DNA of 58,341 nt. Source: Actinomycetes bacterium. Its GTDB lineage: Bacteria; Actinomycetota; Acidimicrobiia; Acidimicrobiales; Bog-793. Within the stretch, counting starts at the first letter, position 1; every line of letters begins with the position of its first letter. The stretch lies in NCBI GenBank assembly GCA_021809425.1, contig JAKBAA010000008.1, positions 1 to 58,341 on the forward strand. Reading direction: 5' to 3'. Below, piece after piece: positions 34,986 through 45,298 of the stretch. The translations under genes and the position numbers were made by a program. The notes under the pieces are model-generated. The model was given only the letters and a program-made list of their open reading frames with translations. It was not told the DNA's origin and ran no database searches.

Positions 34986-36163
34986 CCGGCCAGGCGCCGG
35001 CTCGGGGACACCGGCCGGTGTCCGGGCCGCGGCCGGCCGTCGGCGGGCCGGCGGCCCGGCGGGGGGTGGCGGTCCTGATCGCCGAGCAGCTTCGCCGGCC
35101 GGTGCCGGGCGGCATCGGCACCTACGTCACCGAGCTCGCCCGCGCCCTTGCCCGGACGAGCGCGACGGGGGAGGTCCCCTTCGAGGTGCGCCTGCGTGCC
35201 AGCCGGCCCCCGGCCGGCGCCGACCCGCTTGCCGGGCTCGGACTGCCGGTCGACACCTCGGTGCTCCCCGGCGCCCTGCTCGTGCGCGCCTGGGCTGCCG
35301 GCGCCGGCGCCGGGGCCGGCGCCGGCAGTCGGGCGTCGGTCGTCCAGGCCACCTCGCTCGCCGCCCCGGGCGGTCGCGACCCGCTCGTCGTCACCGTCCA
35401 CGACCTCGCCTGGCGGCGGTTCCCGGACGCCTTCCCGGCCCGGGGGCGGGCGTGGCACGAGGCCGCCCTGCGCCGGGCTGCCCGGCGGGCCGCCGCCTTC
35501 GTCGTCCCGTCCGCCGCGGTCGCCGCCGAGCTCGTGGCGGCGGGCGCCGGCATCGTCGAAGGGCGCGTCCACGTCATCGAGCACGGCGCCGACCACCTGC
35601 CGCCCGCCGGCTGCGCCACGGCGGTGGCGTTGCTCCGGCGGCTCGGCGTGACCGGGCCGTTCCTGCTGGCCGTCGGGACGCTCGAGCCCCGCAAGAACCT
35701 CCGTCGGCTGCTCGACGCCTACCAGGCGGTCCGTGGGCGTCTGCCCGAGCCGTGGCCGCTCGTCGTCGCCGGCCCGTCCGGCTGGGGACCGGGCCTGGGC
35801 GACCTGCCGCCCGGGGTCGTCCTCGCCGGCCAGGTCGGCGAGGGGGACCTTGCCGGCCTGTACGGACGTGCCCGGCTGCTCGCCTACGTGCCGCTGTCGG
35901 AGGGCTTCGGCCTGCCCGTCGTCGAGGCGCAGCGGGCCGGGCTCCCGGTCGTCTCGAGCGACGTCCCGGCAGCGGGCGGGGCCACCTTGCTGGTCGACCC
36001 GTTCGACCGCCAGGAGATCGCCTCCGGCCTGCTCGCCGTCGCCACCGACGACCGGCTGCGCAGTCGCCTCGCCGCCGCCGGCGGCGCCCGTGCCGGCGGG
36101 CTCACCTGGGAGGCATCGGCCGCCGCCCACCTGCGGGTGTGGGAGGCGCTGGCCGATGCCTGA
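34982..36163 (+). CDS. GT4 glycosyltransferase, first of a pair
   Basis: 393 residues. GT-B fold: VAVLIAEQLRRPVPGGIGTYVTELA-type N-domain (key GGIGTY donor-side loop), VVTVHDLAWRRFPDAF, FVVPSAAVAAEL, FLLAVGTLEPRKNLRRLLDAY, PLVVAGPSGWGPG and the family EX7E segment in PLSEGFGLPVVEAQ. These retain the linkage configuration of nucleotide-sugar donors, often GDP-mannose. TTG at 34982 overlaps the cofE stop; the first 28 residues are variable, so a later start is possible. An AGAGAGAGA run (about residues 106-115) lies in a loop. The paralogous next gene overlaps by 8 bp. Confidence 0.87.
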   Translation: MTGQAPARGHRPVSGPRPAVGGPAARRGVAVLIAEQLRRPVPGGIGTYVTELARALARTSATGEVPFEVRLRASRPPAGADPLAGLGLPVDTSVLPGALLVRAWAAGAGAGAGAGSRASVVQATSLAAPGGRDPLVVTVHDLAWRRFPDAFPARGRAWHEAALRRAARRAAAFVVPSAAVAAELVAAGAGIVEGRVHVIEHGADHLPPAGCATAVALLRRLGVTGPFLLAVGTLEPRKNLRRLLDAYQAVRGRLPEPWPLVVAGPSGWGPGLGDLPPGVVLAGQVGEGDLAGLYGRARLLAYVPLSEGFGLPVVEAQRAGLPVVSSDVPAAGGATLLVDPFDRQEIASGLLAVATDDRLRSRLAAAGGARAGGLTWEASAAAHLRVWEALADA

Positions 36164-37301
36164 CGTGGGGGCGCTCGTCGTGGCGCTCGACGCGTCTGCC
36201 GTCCCGGCCCGCCCGGTCGGGGCCGGCCGGTACGTGGTGGAGCTGGCCGCTGCCCTGTCGGTCACGCCCGGGTGCGACCTCGAGGTGCTGTGCCGGCGCG
36301 GCGACGGGGAGCGCTGGCGGGGGCGGCTGCCGGGTGCCGAGGTCCTTGCCGAGGCGCCGCCCGGCCGCCCGGCCCGGCTCGCCTGGGGGGAGGTCGGGCT
36401 CGGCCGCGCCCTCGGCCACCTCGCCCGGCCGCCGGCCGTGCTGCACGGCCCGCACTACACGCTGCCCCTCGCCCCACCCTGCCCCACGGTGGTGACCGTC
36501 CACGACTGCACCTTCGTGGACCATCCCGAGTGGCACGAGCGGTCGAAGGTGGTCTACTTCCGACGGGCGCTCCGCCGCGCCGCTCGGGCCGACGTCGTCG
36601 TGTGCGTCAGCCGCCCGACGGCGGCCCGGTTCGAGGCGCTGTTCGCCCCGACCGGCACCGTCGTGGTCGTTCCCCACGGGGTCGATCACGAGCGGTTCCA
36701 CCCGGCATCGGCCGGCGAGGTGGCGGCCGACGCCGCCGCCCTCGCCCGGCTCGGGCTGGACCGCCCGTACGTGCTGCACGTCGGCACCATCGAGCCGCGA
36801 AAGGACCTGGGCCGGCTCGTGGCGGCGTTCGACGTGCTCGCTTCCGGGCAGCCGGACCTCGAGCTCGTGCTGGCCGGGCCGGACGGGTGGGGGGCGACCG
36901 GGCTCGAGGGGGCGCTCGCCGCGGCGCGCCATCCCGGGCGGGTCCGCCGGCTCGGGTATGTGGCGGACGGGGACCTCCCGGCCCTCGTCCGGCGCGCCGC
37001 CGTCGTCGCCTACCCGTCGCTCGAGGAGGGCTTCGGCCTGCCGGCGCTCGAAGCGCTCGCCTGCGGCGCACCGCTCGTCACGACGGCCGGCAGCGTCATG
37101 GCCGACCTTGCCGGCGACGCCGCCCTGCTGGCCCCGCCGGGTGATCCGGGCGGCCTCGCCGACCGGCTCGCCGAGGCGCTCGCCGGTGGGTCGCCCGCCG
37201 CCCGCCGCCGGGCGCGTGGCCTCGAGATCGCCGCCGGCCACCGCTGGGACGAGGTCGCCGCCGCCCACCTGTCGGCGTATCGCCTGGCGGCGGGTCGGTA
37301 G
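36156..37301 (+). CDS. GT4 glycosyltransferase, second of a pair
   Basis: 381 residues, paralogous to the preceding enzyme. GT-B motifs: LDASAVPARPVGAGRYVVEL, VVTVHDCTFVDHPEWHE, VVCVSRPTAARFEALF, VVVPHGVDHERFHP, YVLHVGTIEPRKDLGRLVAAF, LVLAGPDGWGATGLEG and SLEEGFGLPALEALACGAPL with the EX7E glutamates. It probably extends the same glycan, likely with GDP-mannose or a GDP-6-deoxymannose donor given the neighbouring genes. ATG overlaps the previous gene by 8 bp. Confidence 0.9.
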   Translation: MPDVGALVVALDASAVPARPVGAGRYVVELAAALSVTPGCDLEVLCRRGDGERWRGRLPGAEVLAEAPPGRPARLAWGEVGLGRALGHLARPPAVLHGPHYTLPLAPPCPTVVTVHDCTFVDHPEWHERSKVVYFRRALRRAARADVVVCVSRPTAARFEALFAPTGTVVVVPHGVDHERFHPASAGEVAADAAALARLGLDRPYVLHVGTIEPRKDLGRLVAAFDVLASGQPDLELVLAGPDGWGATGLEGALAAARHPGRVRRLGYVADGDLPALVRRAAVVAYPSLEEGFGLPALEALACGAPLVTTAGSVMADLAGDAALLAPPGDPGGLADRLAEALAGGSPAARRRARGLEIAAGHRWDEVAAAHLSAYRLAAGR

Positions 37302-37304
37302 CCT
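37299..37304 (+). promoter_or_regulatory. -10-like hexamer TAGCCT, leaderless type, for the rmd-like gene
   Basis: TAGCCT begins on the TAG stop of the GT4 gene and ends 6 nt before GTG at 37311. Confidence 0.5.
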
Positions 37305-37310
37305 ACGGCC

Positions 37311-38222
37311 GTGCGGGCCTTTCTCACCGGCGCGACCGGGTTCGTCGGCGGCTACCTCGCTCGCCACCTGGAGGGGTGCGGTGACGCCGTGTCCGGGCTC
37401 GCCGCCGGCATCGACGTGCGCGACGGCGCCCAGCTCGAGGCGGCCCTCGTGGCGGCTGCCCCCGACGTCGTCTACCACCTGGCGGCCCTCACCCACGTCG
37501 GCCGCTCGTGGGAGGCGCCGGCCGAGACGTTCTCGGTGAACGCCCTCGGCACGCTCGCGCTGCTCGAGGCCGCCCGCCGTCTCGAGACGCCGCCGGCGGT
37601 CGTCCTCGTGAGCTCGGCCGAGGTCTACGGCAGCGGCGACGGGCGGCCGCTTCGCGAGTCGTCTCCGCTCGTGCCGGTGTCGCCGTACGCCGCCAGCAAG
37701 GTCGCCGCCGAGTTCCTCGGGGTCCAGGCCGCCGCCGGCCGGGGGCTGCGGGTGGTGCGTGCCCGGCCGTTCAACCACGTCGGTCCGGGCCAGTCCGACG
37801 CCTTCGTCGTGGCGGCCCTCGCCCGGCGCATCGCCGAGGCCGAGCTCGCCGGCGGCGGCGTCGTGCGGGTGGGCAACCTGACCCCCCAGCGCGACGTCAC
37901 CGACGTGCGGGACGTGGTGCGTGCCTACCGGCTGCTTGCCGAGCATGGGGTGGCTGGGGAGGTGTACAACGTGTGCACCGGTCGCACCTTCGCCATCTCG
38001 GAGCTGCTCGACCGCCTGGTCGGGCTGGCCCGCTGCCCGATCGAGGTCACCTTCGACCCGGAGCTCGCCCGCCCGGTCGACGTGCCCGTCCTGCTCGGCG
38101 ACGCCACCCAGCTGGCCCGGCGCACCGGCTGGTCGCCCGAGATCGGCCTCGACGAGACGCTGGCCGACGTCCTCGAGCACTGGCGGGCCGAGGTCACGGC
38201 CGGCCGCTCGTCGGGCGCCTGA
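37311..38222 (+). CDS. rmd: GDP-6-deoxy-4-keto-mannose reductase-like SDR
   Basis: 303 residues. FLTGATGFVGGYLARHLE at the N-terminus, VYHLAALTHVGRSWEAP, VLVSSAEVYGSG, catalytic SPYAASKVAAEF (Tyr and Lys intact), RARPFNHVGPGQSDAFVVAA, VGNLTPQRDVTDVRDVVRAY and YNVCTGRTFAISELLD. The RPFNHVGPGQ motif is typical of RMD, which makes GDP-D-rhamnose from the 4-keto-6-deoxymannose intermediate. The GDP-mannose 4,6-dehydratase (gmd) that would supply it is not in the window, so assignment within the RMD/epimerase group is tentative. The GTG start is leaderless in type. Confidence 0.83.
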   Translation: MRAFLTGATGFVGGYLARHLEGCGDAVSGLAAGIDVRDGAQLEAALVAAAPDVVYHLAALTHVGRSWEAPAETFSVNALGTLALLEAARRLETPPAVVLVSSAEVYGSGDGRPLRESSPLVPVSPYAASKVAAEFLGVQAAAGRGLRVVRARPFNHVGPGQSDAFVVAALARRIAEAELAGGGVVRVGNLTPQRDVTDVRDVVRAYRLLAEHGVAGEVYNVCTGRTFAISELLDRLVGLARCPIEVTFDPELARPVDVPVLLGDATQLARRTGWSPEIGLDETLADVLEHWRAEVTAGRSSGA

Positions 38223-38238
38223 GCCGCGCCACGGCTCC

Positions 38239-38514
38239 TCAGCGGTCGTCGTCGCGCCGCAGGGCGTCCCGGGCGAAGCGCCCGGCGGCGCCGGCGAGGC
38301 CGCGCAGCTCCTTCACGAGCGGCTGGGCCAGGTCGCTCAGCTCCCCGACGAGCCCGGCCGCCGAGGTCGGTGGCGGGGGCGGGGGCGGGGCGGCGGCCCG
38401 ACGGCGCCGACGGCGCACCTCGCGCACGGCGAGCACGCCGAGCCCGACGGCGAGATAGGTCGCCTCCTCGACGGTCCGCTCCAGCTCATGACGTAGATCG
38501 CGTCCCGCGGCCAT
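38239..38514 (-). CDS. Small alanine/arginine-rich protein of unknown function
   Basis: 91 residues: an N-terminal amphipathic helix (DLRHELERTVEEATYLAVGL) running into a hydrophobic stretch (LAVGLGVLAVREV), then poly-Arg, a poly-Pro run, and a second helix (GELSDLAQPLVKELRGLAGA). It could associate with membrane or be a coiled-coil adaptor; no family is recognised. The inner ATG at 38514 is preferred because TAGCCT (38527-38522) ends 7 nt upstream; the outer ATG at 38520 would overlap that hexamer. Convergent with the rmd-like gene (16-bp gap) and divergent from the GT2 gene. Confidence 0.7.
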   Translation of the reverse strand: MAAGRDLRHELERTVEEATYLAVGLGVLAVREVRRRRRRAAAPPPPPPPTSAAGLVGELSDLAQPLVKELRGLAGAAGRFARDALRRDDDR

Positions 38515-38521
38515 CGCCATG

Positions 38522-38527
38522 AGGCTA
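38522..38527 (-). promoter_or_regulatory. -10-like hexamer TAGCCT, leaderless type
   Basis: On the minus strand it ends 7 nt before the ATG at 38514. Confidence 0.5.
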
Positions 38528-38557
38528 CCGCCCCCTGCGCCCGACGGGGCACCGGAC

Positions 38558-38563
38558 TAGGGT
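38558..38563 (+). promoter_or_regulatory. -10-like hexamer TAGGGT, leaderless type
   Basis: It ends 10 nt before the ATG at 38574 of the GT2 gene and is back to back with the hexamer of the small minus-strand gene. Confidence 0.5.
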
Positions 38564-38573
38564 GCGATGCCTG

Positions 38574-41500
38574 ATGCAGTCGGCAGGGGCACCGCCGGTG
38601 GTAGCGGTCGTGGTGACTCACGAGCCCGGCCCGTGGATGGAGGCGTGCCTGGCCTCGCTCGCCGCCCAGGACTACCCGAGCTGCTCCATCCTCGTGGTCG
38701 ACCAGGCGAGCACGACCGAGCTGGCAGGGCGTGTGGCGACGGTGGCCCCGTCGGCGTACCTGTGGCGCTGCGAGGACAACCACGGGTTCGGCCCGGGCGC
38801 CAATGAGGTGCTGCAGCTCGTGGAGGGGGCGGCGTTCTACCTGTTCTGCCACGACGATGTCGTCCTCCGGCCCCATGCCCTCCACCAGCTCGTCGAGGAG
38901 GCGTTCCGGTCGAACGCCGGGGTGGTCGGCCCGAAGCTCGTCGACGAGGAGGCGCCCGAGCGGATCCTCCAGCTCGGGCTCGGCGTCGACCGGCTCGGCG
39001 CTCCGGTGCGTCGCATCGGGCGCCACGAGGTCGACCAGGCCCAGCACGACGAGGTCGCCGAGGTGTTCGCCGTGCCGGGTGGCTGCACGCTGGTCCGGGC
39101 CGACCTGTTCGGGGCGATCGGCGGGTTCGACCCGGAGATCCGTCTGCTCGGCGAGGATGTCGACCTGTGCTGGCGGGCCCGCCTCGCCGGGGCGCGGGTC
39201 GTCGTCACCCCGGCTGCCGTCGTCGGCCACCTCGAGGCCACGGCAAGTCGCCGCCGGCCCTGCCCGGAGGCGCGGTCCCTCCAGTGGCGCCACGAGCTGC
39301 GCGCCGTGCTCAAGAACTATGGCCGGCTCCGGCGGAGCTTCGCCGTGGCCCAGCTGCTCGTGCTGAGCCTCGCCGAGATCGCCTACTTCGCCGCCATCGG
39401 CAAGACCTGGCGGGCCCGCCAGGTGGTCGACGCCTGGCGCTGGAACCTGGCCACCGCCCGCCGGCTCGGCGACGCCCGGGCGGCGGTCGCCACCATGCGG
39501 CGGGTGCCCGAGCGGGACGTCTGCGCCCTGCTGGCCCGCCGCAGCCTGCGGGTCTCCCGGTTCGCCTGGCCGATGCTCGAGGCCAGGGCGGCCGCCCGCC
39601 GTGCCCGGCCGCGACCTGCCGCCGAGCGCTCGCCGGCGGCCGCCGTGCCATCCGGCCGCCGCCCCCGCGGCGTCGTCGCCGTCGCCGTCGTGGCGGCGCT
39701 CGTCCTCCTCGTCGGCTCCCGCTCGCTCGTCACCGGCGCGTTCCCGGTCGTCGGCGGCCTCTTGCCGATCCCCTCGCCGGGCCATCTGCTCGCCACCTTC
39801 CTCGGCGGCACGACCGCCGCCGGGTTCCAGCACCCCGGACCCGCCTCCCCGGCGCTCGCGCTGCTCGGGCTGGCCTCTGCCGTCCTGGTCGGCGGCAACG
39901 GCCTCCTGTTGCACGTGCTCGTCCTCGGCTCGCTCGTCCTCGGCGCCTTCGGGGCGCAACGGCTCGTGCGCCCGCTCGCCGCCGCCCCCGGCCGGCTCGT
40001 CGCCGGTCTCGGCGCCCTCTTCCTGCCGCTCGCCTGGAACGACGTGGCCCGCGGCGACCTCGTCGGCTGCTTCGCCTTCGCCAGCGCCCCCTGGCTGCTC
40101 ACCGTGCTCGCCCGCGCCGTCGAGTCGGCGAGCGACGGGCGGTGGGCCGTCGTGCGGCTGTCGTTCGTGCTCGCCCTCGCCGCCGCCTTCGTCCCGGCCG
40201 ACTTCCTGCTCGTCCCGGCGCTCGCCGTGGCGTTCGCGCTCGGCAGCCTCGCCGTCGGGCAGCGGCGCGAGGCCGCCCGGTCGGTCGTCGTGGGCTTCGC
40301 CGGGACGGTCGGCGCCTTCGCCCTCTGCCTGCCCTGGTCGGTCACCTTCCTGCAGCCGGGTGCCCGCCTGAGCGCCCTGCTCGGGGCGACCAGCCTGGCC
40401 CCGTCGGCCTCTCCCGGGCTCGGCCACCTGCTCCGCCTCGCCGTCGGCCCGACCGGCGGGGGGCTGCTCGGATGGGGCCTGCTCGCCGCTGCCGGACTGG
40501 TCCTGCTCGTCGGCACCGGCCCGCGCCTCGCCCTGGGCGTCCGGCTGTGGTTCGCCGCCCTCGCCACCTACGCCCTCGCCTGGTCGTCCGCCGAGGGGTG
40601 GCTGGGCGCCGGCGGCGCCCTCCGTGTGCTGCTCGCCCCGGCTGCCGCCTGCCTGGCCGGGGCCCTCGGGCTCGGCGCTGCCGCCATCCAGGACGACCTT
40701 CGCCGCACCGGCCTCGGCTGGCGGCACCTCGCCACGGCGGCCTGCGGGCTGTGCGCCGTCGCCGGGCTGCTGCCGGTGCTCGGAGCCGCCCTCGGTGGCC
40801 GGTGGGGGCTACCGGTGTCCGGCTACGAGTCCCTCCTGTCGTGGACCTCCACGCCGGCCCGGCCCGCCCCGCGCACCACCGCCGGGGGCGCGCCGCGCGC
40901 CAGCGCCCGGGTGGACACGAGCGGCCACACCCTCTGGCTCGGCGACCCGGCAGCGCTTCCGGCGAGCGGATGGCAGGTGGCGCCAGGTCTCGCTGCCGAG
41001 GTGACCGACGCCGGGCTGCCCCGGCTCTCCAACCTGTGGCCGCCCGCCGTGCCCGGAGCGGCCACCGCCGTCCTGCACGACGTCGTGCTGGCCGAGCAGG
41101 GCCGCACCGTCGAGCTCGGCCACCTGCTGGCCCCGTACGACATCCGCTACGTCGTCGTCCCGACCACCATCGCCCCGCAGCTGCCCCCCGCCCAGCGCGC
41201 CCTGCCGGCATCCCCGCCGCAGGCGCTGCTCGACGCCCTGACCGCCCAGAGCGATCTGCGTGCGCTCCCGGGGGCGGGGGGCGCCCTCGTGTTCCTCGAC
41301 GCCGCCTGGACCCCGACGGCGACGCTGCCGGCTGACCTGTCCGGCGGTGCCACGACCCCGGCGCTGCTGCGGGTGCTCGGCGTAGCGCTGGAGGTGCTGG
41401 CGCTCGCCACGACGGCCGCCGCCCTGGCCCGCCGCGGCCGCCGCCGCGCCGCCGCGACGCACCGCCGCCCGCTCTCCGTGCTCCCGGCCCGTCGCCGCCA

Positions 41501-41678
41501 CGCTGGCCGGGCCGCCGGGGAGGCCACCGGGAGTGCCCCGGAGCCGGCGCCCGACGGGCCGGCGGACGGGGCTCCGGAGGCCGCCGCGCCACCAGATGCC
41601 GGCCGAGGACCGCTTCCTCTCGACCGCGGGCCGGCGCCTGCCGATGACCTGGCGCCCGTGACCGGGGGGCCGGCGTGA
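38574..41678 (+). CDS. GT2 glycosyltransferase fused to a polytopic membrane domain
   Basis: 1034 residues. Residues 5-225 are a GT-A family 2 domain: VVAVVVTHEPGPWMEACLAS, LVVDQASTTELAG, DDVVLRPHALHQLVEEAF, GCTLVRADLFGAIGGFDPEI, and RLLGEDVDLCWRARLAG. After a linker come about ten or more membrane helices (from VVAVAVVAALVLLVG near 370 to beyond 740), then an extracellular domain (about 760-960) and a final helix with a Pro/Ala-rich tail. Such fusions probably add sugars to a lipid-linked wall or membrane glycan. ATG 38574 is chosen because GTG 38562 overlaps the TAGGGT hexamer. The stop overlaps the DUF5719-like gene as GTGA, a pairing common in actinobacteria. Confidence 0.87.
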   Translation: MQSAGAPPVVAVVVTHEPGPWMEACLASLAAQDYPSCSILVVDQASTTELAGRVATVAPSAYLWRCEDNHGFGPGANEVLQLVEGAAFYLFCHDDVVLRPHALHQLVEEAFRSNAGVVGPKLVDEEAPERILQLGLGVDRLGAPVRRIGRHEVDQAQHDEVAEVFAVPGGCTLVRADLFGAIGGFDPEIRLLGEDVDLCWRARLAGARVVVTPAAVVGHLEATASRRRPCPEARSLQWRHELRAVLKNYGRLRRSFAVAQLLVLSLAEIAYFAAIGKTWRARQVVDAWRWNLATARRLGDARAAVATMRRVPERDVCALLARRSLRVSRFAWPMLEARAAARRARPRPAAERSPAAAVPSGRRPRGVVAVAVVAALVLLVGSRSLVTGAFPVVGGLLPIPSPGHLLATFLGGTTAAGFQHPGPASPALALLGLASAVLVGGNGLLLHVLVLGSLVLGAFGAQRLVRPLAAAPGRLVAGLGALFLPLAWNDVARGDLVGCFAFASAPWLLTVLARAVESASDGRWAVVRLSFVLALAAAFVPADFLLVPALAVAFALGSLAVGQRREAARSVVVGFAGTVGAFALCLPWSVTFLQPGARLSALLGATSLAPSASPGLGHLLRLAVGPTGGGLLGWGLLAAAGLVLLVGTGPRLALGVRLWFAALATYALAWSSAEGWLGAGGALRVLLAPAAACLAGALGLGAAAIQDDLRRTGLGWRHLATAACGLCAVAGLLPVLGAALGGRWGLPVSGYESLLSWTSTPARPAPRTTAGGAPRASARVDTSGHTLWLGDPAALPASGWQVAPGLAAEVTDAGLPRLSNLWPPAVPGAATAVLHDVVLAEQGRTVELGHLLAPYDIRYVVVPTTIAPQLPPAQRALPASPPQALLDALTAQSDLRALPGAGGALVFLDAAWTPTATLPADLSGGATTPALLRVLGVALEVLALATTAAALARRGRRRAAATHRRPLSVLPARRRHAGRAAGEATGSAPEPAPDGPADGAPEAAAPPDAGRGPLPLDRGPAPADDLAPVTGGPA

Positions 41679-43213
41679 GCACGCCCCGCCCCGGCCGGCC
41701 GCGCCGGCTGCCGGCGGTGGCCGTCGTGGTGGTCCTGCTCGGGCTCGCCGGCGTCGCCAACGCCACGATGCGGGCCCGCCCGACGCCGCCCGGGCGCTCG
41801 CGCGCCACAACCGCCGCCGGGGCCGAGCGGTCGATGACCGTCGCCAGCAGCTCGGTGGCGTCGACCGCCTGGTACTGCGCCGGGCCGCTGCCCGTCGGGC
41901 GTGGCCCGCAGGCATCGTCGATCGCCGTGGCCAACGTCGGCGACCGGCCGGCCCGAGGGCAGCTCATCCTGACGTCCACCCGTGGCCAGCGGAGGACGAC
42001 GGCGATCACCGTCGGGGCGCACGCCGACGCCGTGTACGGCCTGCCGCGCACGGGGGCGGGCGCCAACGCCGCCGTCACCGTGCTGGTCGACACGGCGACC
42101 GTCGGGGTCCAGGAGATCGTCCACGGTGGCACCGGCCCGATGGCGGCACGTTGTGCCGTCGCCACCGGTCACACCTCCTACCTCGCCGAGGGCAGCACCC
42201 GGGGTGCCGCCAACGTGGCCCTGGCCATCTACGACCCCGGTGCCACTCCGGCCGTCGCCAGCGTCACCTTCGCCACCTCCGGCGGTGGCGTCACCCCGCC
42301 GGCGTTCCAGGGCATCGACGTGGCGCCCGGCGGCCTCGTCGTGCTCGACGTCGGCCACGAGGTGCCCAGCCAGCTCGCCGTGGCCTCGACCGTCGTGTCG
42401 ACCGGCGGTGGCGTCGTCGTCGGCGCCGTGATCGACGCCGTGGTCGACCACCACCTGCTCACCTCCCTGGCAGGGGGGAGCCCGGCCGCGGCACGACGCT
42501 GGCAGCTGGCTGCCGCCCCCCTCAGCACCTCGGCGGGCCAGGGCTTCTCGGTCCTCGATCCGACCAGCCGGCCGGCCCGCATCAAGATCTCGCTCGCCGG
42601 CACCTCGCCCCGGATGGCGGCCGGCGAGCTGACCACCGAGGTGCCGGCCGGCGCCGTCGTGGACGTCGCCCCCGCGGCGCTCCCCGGCCGCTCGAGCGCC
42701 GGTGCCACGGTCACGGCCACCGGTGCGCCGGTCGTCGTCGGGCGAGAGCTCGCCACCGTCGCCGCCCCTCCCTCGGGGGGCGCCACCGACCGCCCGGGGT
42801 CGCACCCCACGATCCACGCCGTCCACCAGCGCCGGCTGCCGGCGCTCCTCGCCCTCCCGTCGCTGCCGACCGGCTTCGCCGCGGGGTCCGGCACCACCGC
42901 CGCCTACCGGCGGTGGCTGCTCGTGGGCGGCGAGGTGGACGCCCGCGTCGGTGACGTCGTCTCGTTGACCGATCCCGGCAGGAGGCCGGCCGTCGTCCGC
43001 CTGACCACGTTGACCGGCACGCTCGTGGCACCCGAGCTGACGGTCGCCCCGGGCACGTCACGGGTCGTGACGGTTCGCGTCCCCACCGGCGCCACGGGCA
43101 ACCTCACGCTCCTCGCCACGGCTACCCGGTCGGTGGTGGCCGGAGAGCTGCTCTACGGCACCGGAGCCACCGGCCTCGGGGTCACCACCTGGACGGGGAT
43201 CCCGATCGGCTGA
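41675..43213 (+). CDS. DUF5719-like secreted protein
   Basis: 512 residues. A basic N-terminus and a hydrophobic segment (LPAVAVVVVLLGLAGVANA) form a signal peptide or anchor. The rest is repetitive beta-strand sequence: STAWYCAGPLPVG (a conserved actinobacterial motif), SIAVANVGDRPARGQLIL, GPMAARCAVATGHTSYLAEG, ANVALAIYDPGATPAVASV and similar CARDB-like units. The family sits next to polytopic GT2 proteins and is presumed to be exported and to act in envelope assembly; biochemistry is unknown. GTG at 41675 overlaps the upstream stop. Confidence 0.85.
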   Translation: MSTPRPGRPRRLPAVAVVVVLLGLAGVANATMRARPTPPGRSRATTAAGAERSMTVASSSVASTAWYCAGPLPVGRGPQASSIAVANVGDRPARGQLILTSTRGQRRTTAITVGAHADAVYGLPRTGAGANAAVTVLVDTATVGVQEIVHGGTGPMAARCAVATGHTSYLAEGSTRGAANVALAIYDPGATPAVASVTFATSGGGVTPPAFQGIDVAPGGLVVLDVGHEVPSQLAVASTVVSTGGGVVVGAVIDAVVDHHLLTSLAGGSPAAARRWQLAAAPLSTSAGQGFSVLDPTSRPARIKISLAGTSPRMAAGELTTEVPAGAVVDVAPAALPGRSSAGATVTATGAPVVVGRELATVAAPPSGGATDRPGSHPTIHAVHQRRLPALLALPSLPTGFAAGSGTTAAYRRWLLVGGEVDARVGDVVSLTDPGRRPAVVRLTTLTGTLVAPELTVAPGTSRVVTVRVPTGATGNLTLLATATRSVVAGELLYGTGATGLGVTTWTGIPIG

Positions 43214-43289
43214 TCGGCCGTCTGGGCGCTGATCGGCCGGCAGGGCGCCGCTCGGCCGTCTGGGCGCTGATCGGCCGGCAGGGCGCCGC
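43214..43289. repeat. Two perfect 38-bp direct repeats filling the convergent gap
   Basis: 43214-43251 and 43252-43289 are identical 38-mers (beginning TCGGCCGTCTGGGCG). They occupy every base between the TGA of the DUF5719 gene and the stop of ftsH. Inner CGGCCG palindromes could fold into terminator-like hairpins on both strands. Confidence 0.95.
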
Positions 43290-45272
<1,983 letters not shown>

Positions 45273-45284
<12 letters not shown>

Positions 45285-45298
45285 CGGCCACCATCGTA
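45273..45298. promoter_or_regulatory. Divergent -10 hexamers for ftsH (minus) and the CPBP gene (plus)
   Basis: TACGAT on the minus strand (45298-45293) ends 8 nt before the ftsH ATG; TATCCT on the plus strand (45273-45278) lies 20 nt before the ATG at 45298. The two promoters overlap the opposite start codons, so they may interfere with each other. Confidence 0.45.

Noticed and set aside
39383..40567. Minus-strand open frame of 394 codons inside the GT2 membrane gene
   Set aside because: Antisense to a clear GT2 domain and membrane helices; composition is Arg/Ala/Pro/Ser without any domain.
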